A program made the position numbers and the translations under genes. Of a DNA stretch of 64,000 bases, positions 6,806-16,393 are shown piece after piece. Position 1 is the stretch's first letter; every line of letters begins with the position of its first letter. The notes beneath the pieces are model-generated. The model worked only from the letters and a program-made list of their open reading frames with translations, was not told where the DNA came from and ran no database searches. Origin of the DNA: Enterocloster lavalensis (GTDB lineage: Bacteria > Bacillota > Clostridia > Lachnospirales > Lachnospiraceae); assembly GCF_902364025.1 (NCBI RefSeq), contig NZ_CABJCG010000001.1, positions 806,001-870,000 on the forward strand. Reading direction: 5' to 3'.

Positions 6806-9521
6806 CCGGCCCCTGCTTTAAAAATTCAGTCAGTTTTTCCCCAGGCATGGGCCTGGCGTAATAATATCCCTGAATATACTGCACCCCGGCAGAGGTGATT
6901 ATCGCCTGCTCCGCCTGGGTCTCCACGCCCTCCGCCACCACCATCAGATCGTTGATGCGCGCCATCTCCACAATGGATTTCAACAGCGCTAATTGCTTTT
7001 GATCAGTCAGGATCTGCTTGGTCAGGGACCGGTCGATCTTGAGAATATCCACCGGAAGATTGGAGAGATAGTTGAGGCTGCTGTAGCCAACGCCAAAATC
7101 GTCCAGCGCCACGTGGATTCCGGCCTGTCTCAGCTTTCCCAGCACCTGTGCAGCCTGGTCGATGGATTGGATCAGGATGCTCTCCGTGATCTCCAGCGTG
7201 ACTTTGCGGGGATCCACGCCGGAGGAGCCGATCAGTTCCAGCAGATGGCCGGCGCTGTTGCCCACCAGAAGCTGCTGCACGGAGAGATTGATCCCCATGC
7301 GCCGGATGCCCAGCCGGTCACCATACTCATGCAGGAACGCGCACGCCTGCGTCAGCACATAGTCGCCCAGCGCCTCCACCATACCGTTTCGTTCCGCCAG
7401 CGAGATCACCTGGCCCGCGGAGAAATAACCTCCTTTTCCATTGGGCAGGCGCACAAGGGCTTCGGCTGCCGTATATTCATTTTCTTCCAGGAGCATAATG
7501 GGCTGATACCAGACTTCCAGCGTCTTTTGCCGGACCGCGTCCTTCAACCGGCCCAGAATATCGGCCTCTGTCCGGATCATCTCGTCGAGCCTGCCGTTGT
7601 ATATGGCGATTGCCTGGCCCGATTCCTTGGCAAAGCGCAGCGCGGACTGGATATGGTCTAAAAGCTCACCCGGCGTTTCCCCGTGTTCCGGATACCGGCA
7701 GGCCGCAATACGGATCTGCAGCGGAAATGAGAGCTTCCCCACCGTAATGGGCGCTGCAAACAGGTCCTGCAGCCTGGCGGCAACGGACTGTGCGCTTTCC
7801 CTTGAGAGAGACACGCCCAGAAATACGTCGCCGTTGATCCGGTAGAGATAAGAGCCAAAGGGACGGGACAGCCGCCGCCGCACCTCGTGGAGAATCTCGT
7901 CCCCGATGCTGGCGCTGAACAAGTCATTGTACTGGCTGAAGGAACAGATGTCCACACAGTACAGGCTGAACCGCCTTTTTCGGTCATAGGAAATCAACAT
8001 ATTGGTGTCCCGGAGGAACTTCGGCCGGTTGCCCACGTTAAACACCGGATCGGAGTAGGCCAGCTGTTCCACCTGCTTTCGGTACCGGTTAAAAGTTTTC
8101 GACAACTCCATCATCTCAAGGTCCGTATACTCGTCAAAGATCACATCGCTTTTCCCCTCTATGAGCTGCCGGCATTTTTCCGTCAGCATGCGCACCGGGG
8201 ATTCCTGGGACACGCGGATATAGTATGCGTGAATCAGATCAGAAATCGCCTTCCCTGCTTCGTCCTCTCCCGGCCGACAGCAGGCATACTGGTAGCGGGC
8301 CATCAGAAAGTTCTTTTCTTCATTGATCCGCACCTGGAGCAGGAATTCCAGCGACAGCCCCCTGGCAAAATCTTCCTGCTGGGTTTGGTTCATCTCTTCC
8401 CGAACCGCCACAATATAACTTCCCGCATCCAGCCTGCCCGCGAGAAACGGGTTGTGGATAAACCCGTCGATCCGCCCGGAAATGCCCTTTAGAAACGCCG
8501 TCTCCTCTTCCGGTCCGATGCGCCGGATCGCCTGGGTATATCCCTCGATTGAGAAGTAAAACAGCATAATGGGTGTGTTTCCCTGTTTCAGCCAGTCGCC
8601 AAGAGCGGCCGTAAAGCCAATCCGGTTGTAAAGCCCCGTGTCTTTGTCCACATACGTGGCCTTAAGCAGCGCGCGCCTTTGCCGTACATTTTTGCCGGCC
8701 AGGTAAGCCAGTGACAACAGGACTGCTCCAAACACCGCACACAGCAGGACCAGTCCCAGACGCTGCCCCGGGCTGAGCCAGCCCGCAACCGGCTGGATGC
8801 TGAGGGTCCACTGGGTCGGCAGATGAAACACCGTTTTCTGCGCCTGGGAAAAGTCGATGTCCGCCCGGGAACCGGCGATCACTTCCTTGTTCCCGTTCTG
8901 AGGTTCCACACGCCAGAGCTCGTAATCATATCCTTTGGCGTACAGCTCATCCAGACCGATCTGCCCCAGCACATAATCCCGATCCAACGCCACGGCCACC
9001 TGTCCCAGATAAGCGCCCTCCTCCACAACCGGCTTTAAAAACAGAAATACCTCTTGCTGTCTATTGTCATGTTCCATGACAATGGGACCTTCTACCACAA
9101 GGTCCTTGACCACCTTTGCCATCGTATAGATGTAGGAGAAGTCCTGCAGTCCGCTGCCTGTCAGATCTCCAAATTCATCCCGCGGCAGGGCGCTGGCCAG
9201 AGTATCCCCCTCAAACCAAAAAGCGAAACAGACCTCCGGCCGTTTTAACAAATGCCCGGCTGCGCGTTCAAACCAGAACAGTTGGTCCGGCTGCTCCATC
9301 TCCATCACGTACGCCGTCTGCGCCAGGGAGTCGGCCTCGTTCATGGTCCCCTGCATCTGCAGCAAAATCTTCTCACGGTAATAAAAAAGGATATTTTCCG
9401 CCTCTCTCTGGCGTACCTCCACAATGGCACAGCGCAGCGCCACACCCGGCAGGGCGGCTACAACAAAAATCAGCAGCAAAACCGCAGCCCGCGATATCCG
9501 CCTTCCAATTCGTTTATTCAT
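6780..9521 (-). CDS. Membrane EAL c-di-GMP phosphodiesterase with two degenerate GGDEF domains
   Basis: A protein of 913 residues with an N-terminal membrane helix, an extracytoplasmic sensor domain of about 230 residues, a second helix, two GGDEF-fold domains and a C-terminal EAL domain. At the GGDEF motif positions the sequences are LDAGS and NGDVF, so neither domain should make c-di-GMP. The EAL domain keeps AEALVRL, NLS, LEITES, DDFGVGYSS, LKIDR and AEGVE, so it should hydrolyse c-di-GMP. The start at 9521 is chosen because GAGGA lies 6 nt upstream; the next gene upstream in the operon, a diguanylate cyclase, stops only 7 nt before this ATG, so the two are co-expressed. Confidence 0.9.
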   Translation of the reverse strand: MNKRIGRRISRAAVLLLIFVVAALPGVALRCAIVEVRQREAENILFYYREKILLQMQGTMNEADSLAQTAYVMEMEQPDQLFWFERAAGHLLKRPEVCFAFWFEGDTLASALPRDEFGDLTGSGLQDFSYIYTMAKVVKDLVVEGPIVMEHDNRQQEVFLFLKPVVEEGAYLGQVAVALDRDYVLGQIGLDELYAKGYDYELWRVEPQNGNKEVIAGSRADIDFSQAQKTVFHLPTQWTLSIQPVAGWLSPGQRLGLVLLCAVFGAVLLSLAYLAGKNVRQRRALLKATYVDKDTGLYNRIGFTAALGDWLKQGNTPIMLFYFSIEGYTQAIRRIGPEEETAFLKGISGRIDGFIHNPFLAGRLDAGSYIVAVREEMNQTQQEDFARGLSLEFLLQVRINEEKNFLMARYQYACCRPGEDEAGKAISDLIHAYYIRVSQESPVRMLTEKCRQLIEGKSDVIFDEYTDLEMMELSKTFNRYRKQVEQLAYSDPVFNVGNRPKFLRDTNMLISYDRKRRFSLYCVDICSFSQYNDLFSASIGDEILHEVRRRLSRPFGSYLYRINGDVFLGVSLSRESAQSVAARLQDLFAAPITVGKLSFPLQIRIAACRYPEHGETPGELLDHIQSALRFAKESGQAIAIYNGRLDEMIRTEADILGRLKDAVRQKTLEVWYQPIMLLEENEYTAAEALVRLPNGKGGYFSAGQVISLAERNGMVEALGDYVLTQACAFLHEYGDRLGIRRMGINLSVQQLLVGNSAGHLLELIGSSGVDPRKVTLEITESILIQSIDQAAQVLGKLRQAGIHVALDDFGVGYSSLNYLSNLPVDILKIDRSLTKQILTDQKQLALLKSIVEMARINDLMVVAEGVETQAEQAIITSAGVQYIQGYYYARPMPGEKLTEFLKQGPVIHSETPQ

Positions 9522-9528
9522 AGATTCC

Positions 9529-11082
9529 TCAATTCTGGTGGATATGATAATACCCTTTTCCATTTTGCTTCACATAGTAAAGGGCCTCGTCGGCGTCGGC
9601 GATCATCTGTTCCAGCTCAATCCCCGGCCGGTAGACCGCTACACCGATGCTGCACTGGACCGGAATGCTCTGTCCGCCCGATTGAACGCTGCTCTGGAGG
9701 CGGAGCACAAGCCCGTCCAGCACGCCGCGCAGCTCCTGTTCGTCGTCCAGTCCGGTCAGCAGGACGACAAACTCATCGCCCCCATACCGTCCCACCACAC
9801 CGTCATACTTTTTCTCGTATTCCCGGAGAATGTAGCCCAGACTTTTTAATGCGATATCGCCGCCCGCATGTCCACAGCTGTCGTTGATATATTTTAAATT
9901 GTCCATGTCCACAAAGCACAAAGCCTTGAGCTTCTGCGGGTCAGCCTTTTTCAGCAGGGCGGCGCCCTGGTTTAAGAATACCGACCGGGTGACCACGCCG
10001 GTCAGACTGTCGGACAGACCGTTGCTGGTCAGGCGCAGCACTTCCTGGAAATCCACGTCCTCCGGCCGCTCGTCCTGATAAACACGTTTTTCCAACTCCT
10101 CCACCGAGTGGACCAGCATGTCTACAATCTGCATCTGACCGGCAATATAGCGCCGCACAAACCATAACAGACAAATGCAGCCAAGGATCGTCAGCCCGGC
10201 CACCAGCCCAAGGGCCGGAACCGTTTTCCCAAAGGTGGACCAGAAATCAACGGAACACAGAATATCCCAGCTGGTATTCTCCACTCTCTGATAGGCGGTA
10301 TAGTACAGGTTTCCGTCCCGTATACTCCAAAAAGCTCCGGGGCTTGCGGCCAAAAGCTGCTCCTCCAGCTGGTCCGCCGTGGTGCCGAACAGCACGCCCT
10401 TGCGCAAGGTGTTCATAATGGATTCCCCGTAGGGTAACGCGTCCGTGGAGGACATAACCTGCCCCCGGGAGCCGACCAGCGTGATCCCTGTGCCGCCATT
10501 TCCGGCAGACTGCCTTAAAATGTCCACCACCTCGTCAAAATAAATGGCGCAGAACAGGCAGCCCGTGATCTGTCCATTCTGGTCCATCAGCGGAACGGCC
10601 ACCGTATAGTTTAACGTGACGCCGTCCGCTCCCGCGGCGAAGCTGTCCGTCACCTGTCTGCGGCCGGTGGAAAACAGCTGCTGCATATAGTCCCGGCTGG
10701 CCAGGCTGGCAGGCTCCGCCCCGTCGGAATAGACGGTGATATCGGAGTCCACGTAGCAGATCATCATATACCCGAAATAAGGGCTGATCTGATCCAGTTT
10801 TTTTACTTTATCGATAGGCGGTATATCCGGGTCATAATACTCCGGAAGGCTGGCCAGGGATTCCAGCAAATCAACCGCTCCGGCAACCTTCTGGGAAATC
10901 TGTGCGTGGCTCGCGGTCAGAGCCGCCTCCGTCTCCGACCGCAGCCGGCCGGTGGAGAGTACGCAGCCTCCCAGGAAGGCGATGCCCATAAACAGCGTGC
11001 AGAACACCACGCTGTAACGGGTAATCGGGGCAAAGGATATTTTCCATTTCCCGCCTTTAATGCATTTTTTCTCTCGTTTCAT
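9529..11082 (-). CDS. Membrane diguanylate cyclase with extracytoplasmic sensor
   Basis: The 517-residue protein has a membrane helix at about 22-45, a Cache-like extracytoplasmic domain (about 46-290), a second helix (about 295-318) and a C-terminal GGDEF domain starting at DSLTGVVTRSVF with an intact YGGDEFVVLL active site. It should make c-di-GMP in response to an external ligand. The substrate-binding residues FVDMDNLKYIND are present. It is cotranscribed with the EAL phosphodiesterase directly downstream, giving a synthesis/breakdown pair, and follows the double-GntR gene by 48 nt. The start has an AAGGAGGG site. Confidence 0.9.
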   Translation of the reverse strand: MKREKKCIKGGKWKISFAPITRYSVVFCTLFMGIAFLGGCVLSTGRLRSETEAALTASHAQISQKVAGAVDLLESLASLPEYYDPDIPPIDKVKKLDQISPYFGYMMICYVDSDITVYSDGAEPASLASRDYMQQLFSTGRRQVTDSFAAGADGVTLNYTVAVPLMDQNGQITGCLFCAIYFDEVVDILRQSAGNGGTGITLVGSRGQVMSSTDALPYGESIMNTLRKGVLFGTTADQLEEQLLAASPGAFWSIRDGNLYYTAYQRVENTSWDILCSVDFWSTFGKTVPALGLVAGLTILGCICLLWFVRRYIAGQMQIVDMLVHSVEELEKRVYQDERPEDVDFQEVLRLTSNGLSDSLTGVVTRSVFLNQGAALLKKADPQKLKALCFVDMDNLKYINDSCGHAGGDIALKSLGYILREYEKKYDGVVGRYGGDEFVVLLTGLDDEQELRGVLDGLVLRLQSSVQSGGQSIPVQCSIGVAVYRPGIELEQMIADADEALYYVKQNGKGYYHIHQN

Positions 11083-11130
11083 GGCAATGATGCCCTCCTT
11101 CTTCCAAAACAGACCGGTTTCTATTCCCCC

Positions 11131-12606
11131 TCATTGCCACAACGCTCTCCCATCGTATACCTTCATGGCGGCCTCCCGGTAGCCCAGACGTCCGCATTCC
11201 TCCCAGACCAGGCAGCGGATCTGCTCAAACATTCCGGCCGCCCGCCTGGCGAACAAAGCTCCGTCTCCGTCCATCAAAATCGCGGCTGCTTCCATACATT
11301 GCCGGTAAATCTCACAGTTCTGTGGATTTTTGTCCGGGCTGACCAATTTCGGAATACTTCTGCCGATGCTGAAGTTCCGGGCAAGCACTCCGTAGATTGA
11401 ACGCAGAGCGTCGTACTGAATGTGCTCCGTGATAAAGTCCAAAAGGGTACGCGGTATCAGTTGATGCTCATAGGGTTGCTCCCACTGACGCGCCAGCGTG
11501 CCACAGAGCAGATGTACCTGTCCGGGTTCCGCCTGCGCCGCCGCATGGGAGGCGACCTGTTCCACGGTCAGCGACAGCAGATCCAGGCTGTCCAGATACC
11601 GCCGTACATGACAGGCGATGGATTCCGGCGTGATTTGTATCTTTTTCAGGTCCGATAGGTCCATCACCACCGAGATCCCCCGCCTGGGAGCCGCCGTCAC
11701 CACGCCCCAGTCCTGCAGCATGCGGATCGCCTTGACCGTGGTATCGCGGCTGACGCCGTACCATTCCTGTAATTCATCGTGGGTGGGCAGGTGGTCGCCC
11801 GGCTGATAGCGGCCAATGGCGATCAGTCCCAGCAAGTCCAGGCAGACCGTGGAATAACGCTCCTGTGCCAGGCTGAGCTGTTGGCCCAGCCCCTCCGCCT
11901 CCGCCAGCATGGGACAGCGGGGCAGCAGGCGGATAAAGGGATACGCCTCCGCCTGCTCCGCAATCTTTCTGTATTGAAAAAAAATTGCCTCCAGATCCGC
12001 CCGCTCCGGCTCCCCAGCGTTCTTTACCGTCTGAAACAGGTTCCTGATATTCCCGCAGTAGCGTTCCCGGTCCTCATAGGAGCCGTGAGGCGGCTCTTTT
12101 CCTCTGAATCCCAGGCTGTCCACAACCCGCAGGAGTAGTTCATTTTCATTCCTGGCAATAAAAAAACGCCAGAGCCGGCTGGAGAGCTGCCAAAATTCTT
12201 CCGGCCTTCCCGGATCCATGCGTGCAAACAGCGCTTCCGGCGTATGCCAGTCGCTTCCGGTACACTGATGCAGCCCCCGCAGATAGATCGGATAACAAAG
12301 CAGAATACTGGTCTGCAACAGATCGTTTATCTGGGCGGCATCCGCTTTTCTGGTTCCCTCTGCCGCCCGGGAAGGCGGAGCGGCAAAGGCTGAAATCACA
12401 ACGGGCTTCTTCCGGGGCGCAATCTCCAGGTAGCCATCCTGTTCCAACAGCTCCAATGCGCGCCGGATCGTCCGCTCGGACGTCCCGAATTCTCTGCACA
12501 GCACGGACCGCCCCGGCAGCTTGGCGCCAACCGGGAGTATCCCGCTCTCGATCCTGTTTTTGAGCAAATTGTAGATTCGCTCGTATTGAATTACGTCATG
12601 TTTCAT
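11131..12606 (-). CDS. Transcription regulator with two GntR-type winged helices
   Basis: The 491-residue protein has one GntR-type winged helix at residues 1-75 (GAKLPGRSVLCREFGTSERT then AL..LEQDGYL) and a second at about 235-310 (GDHLPTHDELQEWYGVSRDT then AIRMLQDWGVV). Neither the segment between them nor the C-terminal 180 residues matches a UTRA, FadR or aminotransferase effector domain that I recognise. Two DNA-binding domains in one chain is unusual for GntR regulators. It lies 50 nt after a solute-binding lipoprotein gene and before the c-di-GMP enzymes; its targets are unknown. The ribosome site (GGAAG) is modest. Confidence 0.8.
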   Translation of the reverse strand: MKHDVIQYERIYNLLKNRIESGILPVGAKLPGRSVLCREFGTSERTIRRALELLEQDGYLEIAPRKKPVVISAFAAPPSRAAEGTRKADAAQINDLLQTSILLCYPIYLRGLHQCTGSDWHTPEALFARMDPGRPEEFWQLSSRLWRFFIARNENELLLRVVDSLGFRGKEPPHGSYEDRERYCGNIRNLFQTVKNAGEPERADLEAIFFQYRKIAEQAEAYPFIRLLPRCPMLAEAEGLGQQLSLAQERYSTVCLDLLGLIAIGRYQPGDHLPTHDELQEWYGVSRDTTVKAIRMLQDWGVVTAAPRRGISVVMDLSDLKKIQITPESIACHVRRYLDSLDLLSLTVEQVASHAAAQAEPGQVHLLCGTLARQWEQPYEHQLIPRTLLDFITEHIQYDALRSIYGVLARNFSIGRSIPKLVSPDKNPQNCEIYRQCMEAAAILMDGDGALFARRAAGMFEQIRCLVWEECGRLGYREAAMKVYDGRALWQ

Positions 12607-12656
12607 ATTCAGCTTCCATTTCTGTCAAGTTTTAAGTTTTCCACCCGTAACGGAAT

Positions 12657-13994
12657 TTATCCGGCATCGGTCCGGCCCTTCTCCAGAGCGGCGTTGCAGC
12701 CTGCGTCAATGGCCTCCGCAGCCTCCCCGGGAGTTTTTTGGCCGGTCAGAAGATCATTGATCTGGATATAAAAGACATCCCGCACGCCCTGCCAGTTCCG
12801 ATTGCTCTGCACGCTGTTCACCACATGGGATGTATTCTCCCCGTAAGCTCTCAGCAGCCAGATCTCATCCTGATACTGCCGGATGACGGAATTGTTGACC
12901 GGAATCGTGCCCAGGGTATATTTCATCAGTTCCTCGTCCGTATAGAGATATTGCAGAAAATCCTTGGCCACCCGGATCTTCTCCTCATCCCCGTTGTCAA
13001 ACAGGCAGAAGCCGTTGGTGGTGGCAGAGCAATATCCCTCTCCGTCCAGACTGGGAAAATTCGCTGCAAAGGCGTCTATCCCACGATTCCTGGTATCCCA
13101 CATATTGGTCAGGTTTCCCATGCAGATGGCCAGCTGCCGGTTGTAAAACAGATTGACACAGTCCAGCAATTCCAGATTCTCCGCTCCCCGCGGGATGATC
13201 CCCTGCTCGTCCATCTCCCGGATCCACTCGAGAGCCCGAATGCCTTCCGGGGTGTTGACGGTAAAGTTCCCATCCTTGTCATACAGCGGACAACCGTACG
13301 CCCTCAGCAGCGTCATGATGTGGCTGTCCCCCTGATTGTTGGCGGCGTACATCATAAACGCAAAGGTATTTTCATCGGTCAGGCTTTTTGCCAGCTCACG
13401 GCAGATCAAACGGAATTCCTCCGTGGACCAGCACGCCACCGCCCCCTCCTCCGGAATATACGCCTCCAGGCCCGCGGCCTCCATCATCTCCCGGTTTACC
13501 ATCAGCGTATTCTGGAGCTGATGAAACGGCAGCGTGTAAACTTTACCGTCGATTGTATTCTGCCTCCAGATCGATTCATCGATATCGGAGCGCAGCTCCT
13601 CGCTGATGATATCGTCCAACGGGACCATCCAGCCTCTCTGTACATACAGCGGCAGATTCCAGGAACCGGAGAAAAACAGGTCGGCAGCCTCCGGCGTGCC
13701 GTACTTGTCCATCAACTGCGTCTGTTCGTCCAGATAATCATAGCGGCTGACCACAAATTCCACATCACACCGATTGTACTGTGCTTTGAACCTCTCTGCC
13801 GCCGCCATAATCAGGTCATATGCCCCCGCCTCTCCCACATCGGGAATATTTCCCAGACCGATGGGCGGAGTTTTTATGATCAGCGTCACGTTCTCCGGTT
13901 CCACCGGCTCCTCCGCCTCCCGCGACCGGCAGCCTGCCGGCAAAAGACACAGCGCCAAAGCGAGAAGGCTGCAGATTAGTTGGCTCTTTCTCAT
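12657..13994 (-). CDS. Family 1 extracellular solute-binding lipoprotein, no ABC partner nearby
   Basis: The 445-residue protein has a lipoprotein signal (LLPAGC lipobox, acylated Cys at about residue 22) and the fold signature of family 1 extracellular solute-binding proteins (e.g. EGIRALEWIREM, YCSATTNGFCLF, LYTDEELMKY). Members normally hand sugars to ABC permeases, but no permease or ATPase gene is in this operon. It lies between a hybrid kinase and a GntR-type regulator, so it may act as the ligand receptor for the kinase (inference). I prefer the ATG at 13994 because the GGGGGG site is spaced better for it than for the one at 14000, which overlaps the kinase stop. Confidence 0.85.
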   Translation of the reverse strand: MRKSQLICSLLALALCLLPAGCRSREAEEPVEPENVTLIIKTPPIGLGNIPDVGEAGAYDLIMAAAERFKAQYNRCDVEFVVSRYDYLDEQTQLMDKYGTPEAADLFFSGSWNLPLYVQRGWMVPLDDIISEELRSDIDESIWRQNTIDGKVYTLPFHQLQNTLMVNREMMEAAGLEAYIPEEGAVACWSTEEFRLICRELAKSLTDENTFAFMMYAANNQGDSHIMTLLRAYGCPLYDKDGNFTVNTPEGIRALEWIREMDEQGIIPRGAENLELLDCVNLFYNRQLAICMGNLTNMWDTRNRGIDAFAANFPSLDGEGYCSATTNGFCLFDNGDEEKIRVAKDFLQYLYTDEELMKYTLGTIPVNNSVIRQYQDEIWLLRAYGENTSHVVNSVQSNRNWQGVRDVFYIQINDLLTGQKTPGEAAEAIDAGCNAALEKGRTDAG

Positions 13995-13996
13995 AC

Positions 13997-16129
13997 TCAT
14001 TCCCCCCTATGCCCGATTATCTCAATTTTTTTGAGCAGCAATGTAATATCGAGCGGTTTTGTAACCACGTCGTCCATACCGGCGTCAAGCGCCTTTTCAA
14101 CATCCTCCCGGAATGCATTGGCGGTCATGGCGATGATCGGAATTCTCCCGGCATCCGGCCGGTCCAGGGCGCGGATATTCCTGGCGGCCTCGTGTCCGTC
14201 CATCACCGGCATCTGGATATCCATCAGGATCAAGTCGAAATAATCCAGCGTGCTTGCGGCAAAAATATCCACCGCCTCCTGTCCGTCGCAGGCCTCCGTC
14301 ATCTGACACCCATACTCCTCCAGGATGGACACCACGATCATCCGGTTGATCTCATTGTCCTCCACCGCCAGGATACGCTTTCCCTCCAGCGTCCATGAAC
14401 TGTTCTCCACATGACCGCACGTCTCCTGCTCTCCGGACGGTTCCACCACCGGAAATGGAATAAAGAAGGTGAACACGGTGCCTTCTCCCTGCGTGCTTTC
14501 CACGGAAATGGAGCCGCCCATCTTTTCCACCAGGGTTTTGCTCAGGGTCGTTCCCAAACCGGTACCGCTCTGAGATGCAACCCGCCGTTCCTGCTCAAAT
14601 GGCTGCCAGATCCGATCCAGAAATTCCCGGCTCATACCGCAGCCGGTGTCCGCCACCTGAAACATGGTGTCGGCCGTTTTATCAGATATCTTCTGGCTAA
14701 CGGTCAAAGTAACCGTTCCTCCCGCCGGTGTGAATTTCACCGCATTTCCCAGCAGATTGGTCAGAATCTGCTTGATTCTCAGCCCGTCCCCGCGCACAAA
14801 GGGGGCGATCAGCTCCCGGCAGTCGATCTCAAATCGCAGCCCTTTTTGTTCCGTCTGGTTTTCCAGCAGAATCCGCACTTCTTCTATGAGCGCGGTCAGG
14901 TCCATCTCATTTTCGTAAATCTCCAGCTGGCTGCTCTCGATCTTGGACATGTCCAGCACATCAGTAATCACGCTCTGCAGGAATGTGGCGGATACCTCGG
15001 CTTTTTTCAGGTACCCCTTCAGCTTCTCCCTGTCATCCAGATTCTGGCGCATCAGGTAGTGCAGACCTACAATACCGTTGAGAGGGGTGCGGATCTCATG
15101 GCTCATATTCGCCAGGAACGCAGACTTGGCCTGTTCGGAGGCCCTGGCGATTTTCACTGAATTCATGTTGTGGTAGATAAAATACGTGATGGCCAGGATC
15201 ATCCCCCCCAGCGCTGCGAAAAATGGCACTGAGCGGGAAATCAGCATTTTCACCTGCTCTTCCGTCACTCGGGTGGAGACGCGCACCACCAGATACCAGT
15301 CGTTTCCTTTATGGTGGTCCAGGGATTGGAACAAAGCGTAGTAGGATTCCCCGCCCAGACTGTACTCCACAAACAGGCTCTTTCCGTTCTCAATCGCGCG
15401 CAGACAGGCCTCCAGAGAACCTCCGTTTTTAAATTGCGCCCGCTCAAGCGGCTTTAAGAAGTTGTTGTCATGAGTGTTGTACTGCTGGCTTGCGGTGATG
15501 ATATCTCCGGTTCTCTGCATCACCACAGCGATGCCCTGCCCGTCAAAGCTTTCCAGTCTCATCTGATCGGCGATCTCATCGATCGGGACCAGACCCACGG
15601 CTCCGCTGATATTTTTCCCTCCGCACGAGATCGGGCCGGGCAGATGAACGCCGTAGACAAGAAATTCTCCCCACTGCTCCCGGCTGACTTCATCGTACCG
15701 GCTCACAAAACTGCTGTCCGCCTGCCGGTATTCGTCCGCCCAGGGCATATTTTCAAGCGGCGTTGTCAGGTAGGTACTGCTGTACACCTGGCCGTCCTCC
15801 GAAATCAGATAAAGGGTATCGAACGATGTAGTCTTCGACTCCACCCCCAGGTTGTAAACAACCTCTTCGATGCGGCTTTTCCTCGCAGCCTCGATGCGGC
15901 TGAGCATGGTCTGAAGATACTCCCGCTTGCTGTCCATCTGATTAACGATATTTAGGTGATCATGATCCGCAATCTGCTCCATAAAGGAGAGCGTGGTGCT
16001 ATAAACAGCGCTCTCGATACTCTGATAATACATCCAGTAGCCGCCGCCCAAAATCGCAAAAGCTATCAGCAGAATTACTCCCCATACCCACCATTGCCGC
16101 TCATGCTTTTCCACCACCTTGCGTTTCAT
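13997..16129 (-). CDS. Hybrid sensor histidine kinase with receiver domain
   Basis: A protein of 710 residues with an N-terminal membrane helix (WWVWGVILLIAFAILGGGYW), an extracytoplasmic Cache-like domain of about 280 residues, a second helix, HisKA with the H-box SHEIRTPLNG, an HATPase domain (LLGNAVKFT, VADTGCGMS, GTGLGTTL) and a C-terminal receiver with the phospho-acceptor in LILMDIQMPVMDG. No HPt domain or separate response regulator is encoded nearby. I chose the ATG at 16129 (AAGGAG 6 nt before) over upstream in-frame TTG and ATG codons. It is the first gene of the signalling operon; its stop overlaps an ATG of the lipoprotein gene. Confidence 0.9.
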   Translation of the reverse strand: MKRKVVEKHERQWWVWGVILLIAFAILGGGYWMYYQSIESAVYSTTLSFMEQIADHDHLNIVNQMDSKREYLQTMLSRIEAARKSRIEEVVYNLGVESKTTSFDTLYLISEDGQVYSSTYLTTPLENMPWADEYRQADSSFVSRYDEVSREQWGEFLVYGVHLPGPISCGGKNISGAVGLVPIDEIADQMRLESFDGQGIAVVMQRTGDIITASQQYNTHDNNFLKPLERAQFKNGGSLEACLRAIENGKSLFVEYSLGGESYYALFQSLDHHKGNDWYLVVRVSTRVTEEQVKMLISRSVPFFAALGGMILAITYFIYHNMNSVKIARASEQAKSAFLANMSHEIRTPLNGIVGLHYLMRQNLDDREKLKGYLKKAEVSATFLQSVITDVLDMSKIESSQLEIYENEMDLTALIEEVRILLENQTEQKGLRFEIDCRELIAPFVRGDGLRIKQILTNLLGNAVKFTPAGGTVTLTVSQKISDKTADTMFQVADTGCGMSREFLDRIWQPFEQERRVASQSGTGLGTTLSKTLVEKMGGSISVESTQGEGTVFTFFIPFPVVEPSGEQETCGHVENSSWTLEGKRILAVEDNEINRMIVVSILEEYGCQMTEACDGQEAVDIFAASTLDYFDLILMDIQMPVMDGHEAARNIRALDRPDAGRIPIIAMTANAFREDVEKALDAGMDDVVTKPLDITLLLKKIEIIGHRGE

Positions 16130-16232
16130 CTGATCTCCTTTTCCAATCGATCTTTTCATTTTATCCCAGCGCCCCAATCTGGGATCCTATGCAGACTAAT
16201 CGATGTAAAACTACATTGAAGCTTATTCGATC

Positions 16233-16261
16233 ATTATATCATCCTATCGCCAGGATTGCAA
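16233..16261 (-). promoter_or_regulatory. Promoter of the signalling operon
   Basis: On the minus strand TTGCAA (16256-16261), a 17-nt spacer and TATAAT (16233-16238), giving a transcription start near 16226 and a leader of about 97 nt before the kinase ATG. The leader contains a short inverted repeat, ATGTA-AAAC-TACAT. No other strong promoter is seen inside the operon. Confidence 0.75.
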
Positions 16262-16341
16262 TATTGGACCAAAGACTTCGCCGGAGTCCGTCCACATTTC
16301 CCCCATCTCCCGCAAACTTCCCCGGCGCCCGGGATCACATT

Positions 16342-16377
16342 AAAAAGGCCCGCGCCCATGGAGATAGGCGAGGACCT
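16342..16377 (-). terminator. Rho-independent terminator after the ferredoxin-nitroreductase gene
   Basis: On the minus strand AGGTCCTCGCC (16367-16377) pairs with GGCGCGGGCCT (16346-16356) using two G-U pairs, followed by TTTTT. It lies 17 nt past the stop of the gene at 16394, and separates it from the promoter of the signalling operon. Confidence 0.75.
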
Positions 16378-16393
16378 GAATCGATCACTTGAC

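Noticed and set aside
12738..13979. 413-codon plus-strand open frame over the solute-binding lipoprotein gene
   Set aside because: Antisense to a lipoprotein gene with lipobox and family patterns; no ribosome site.
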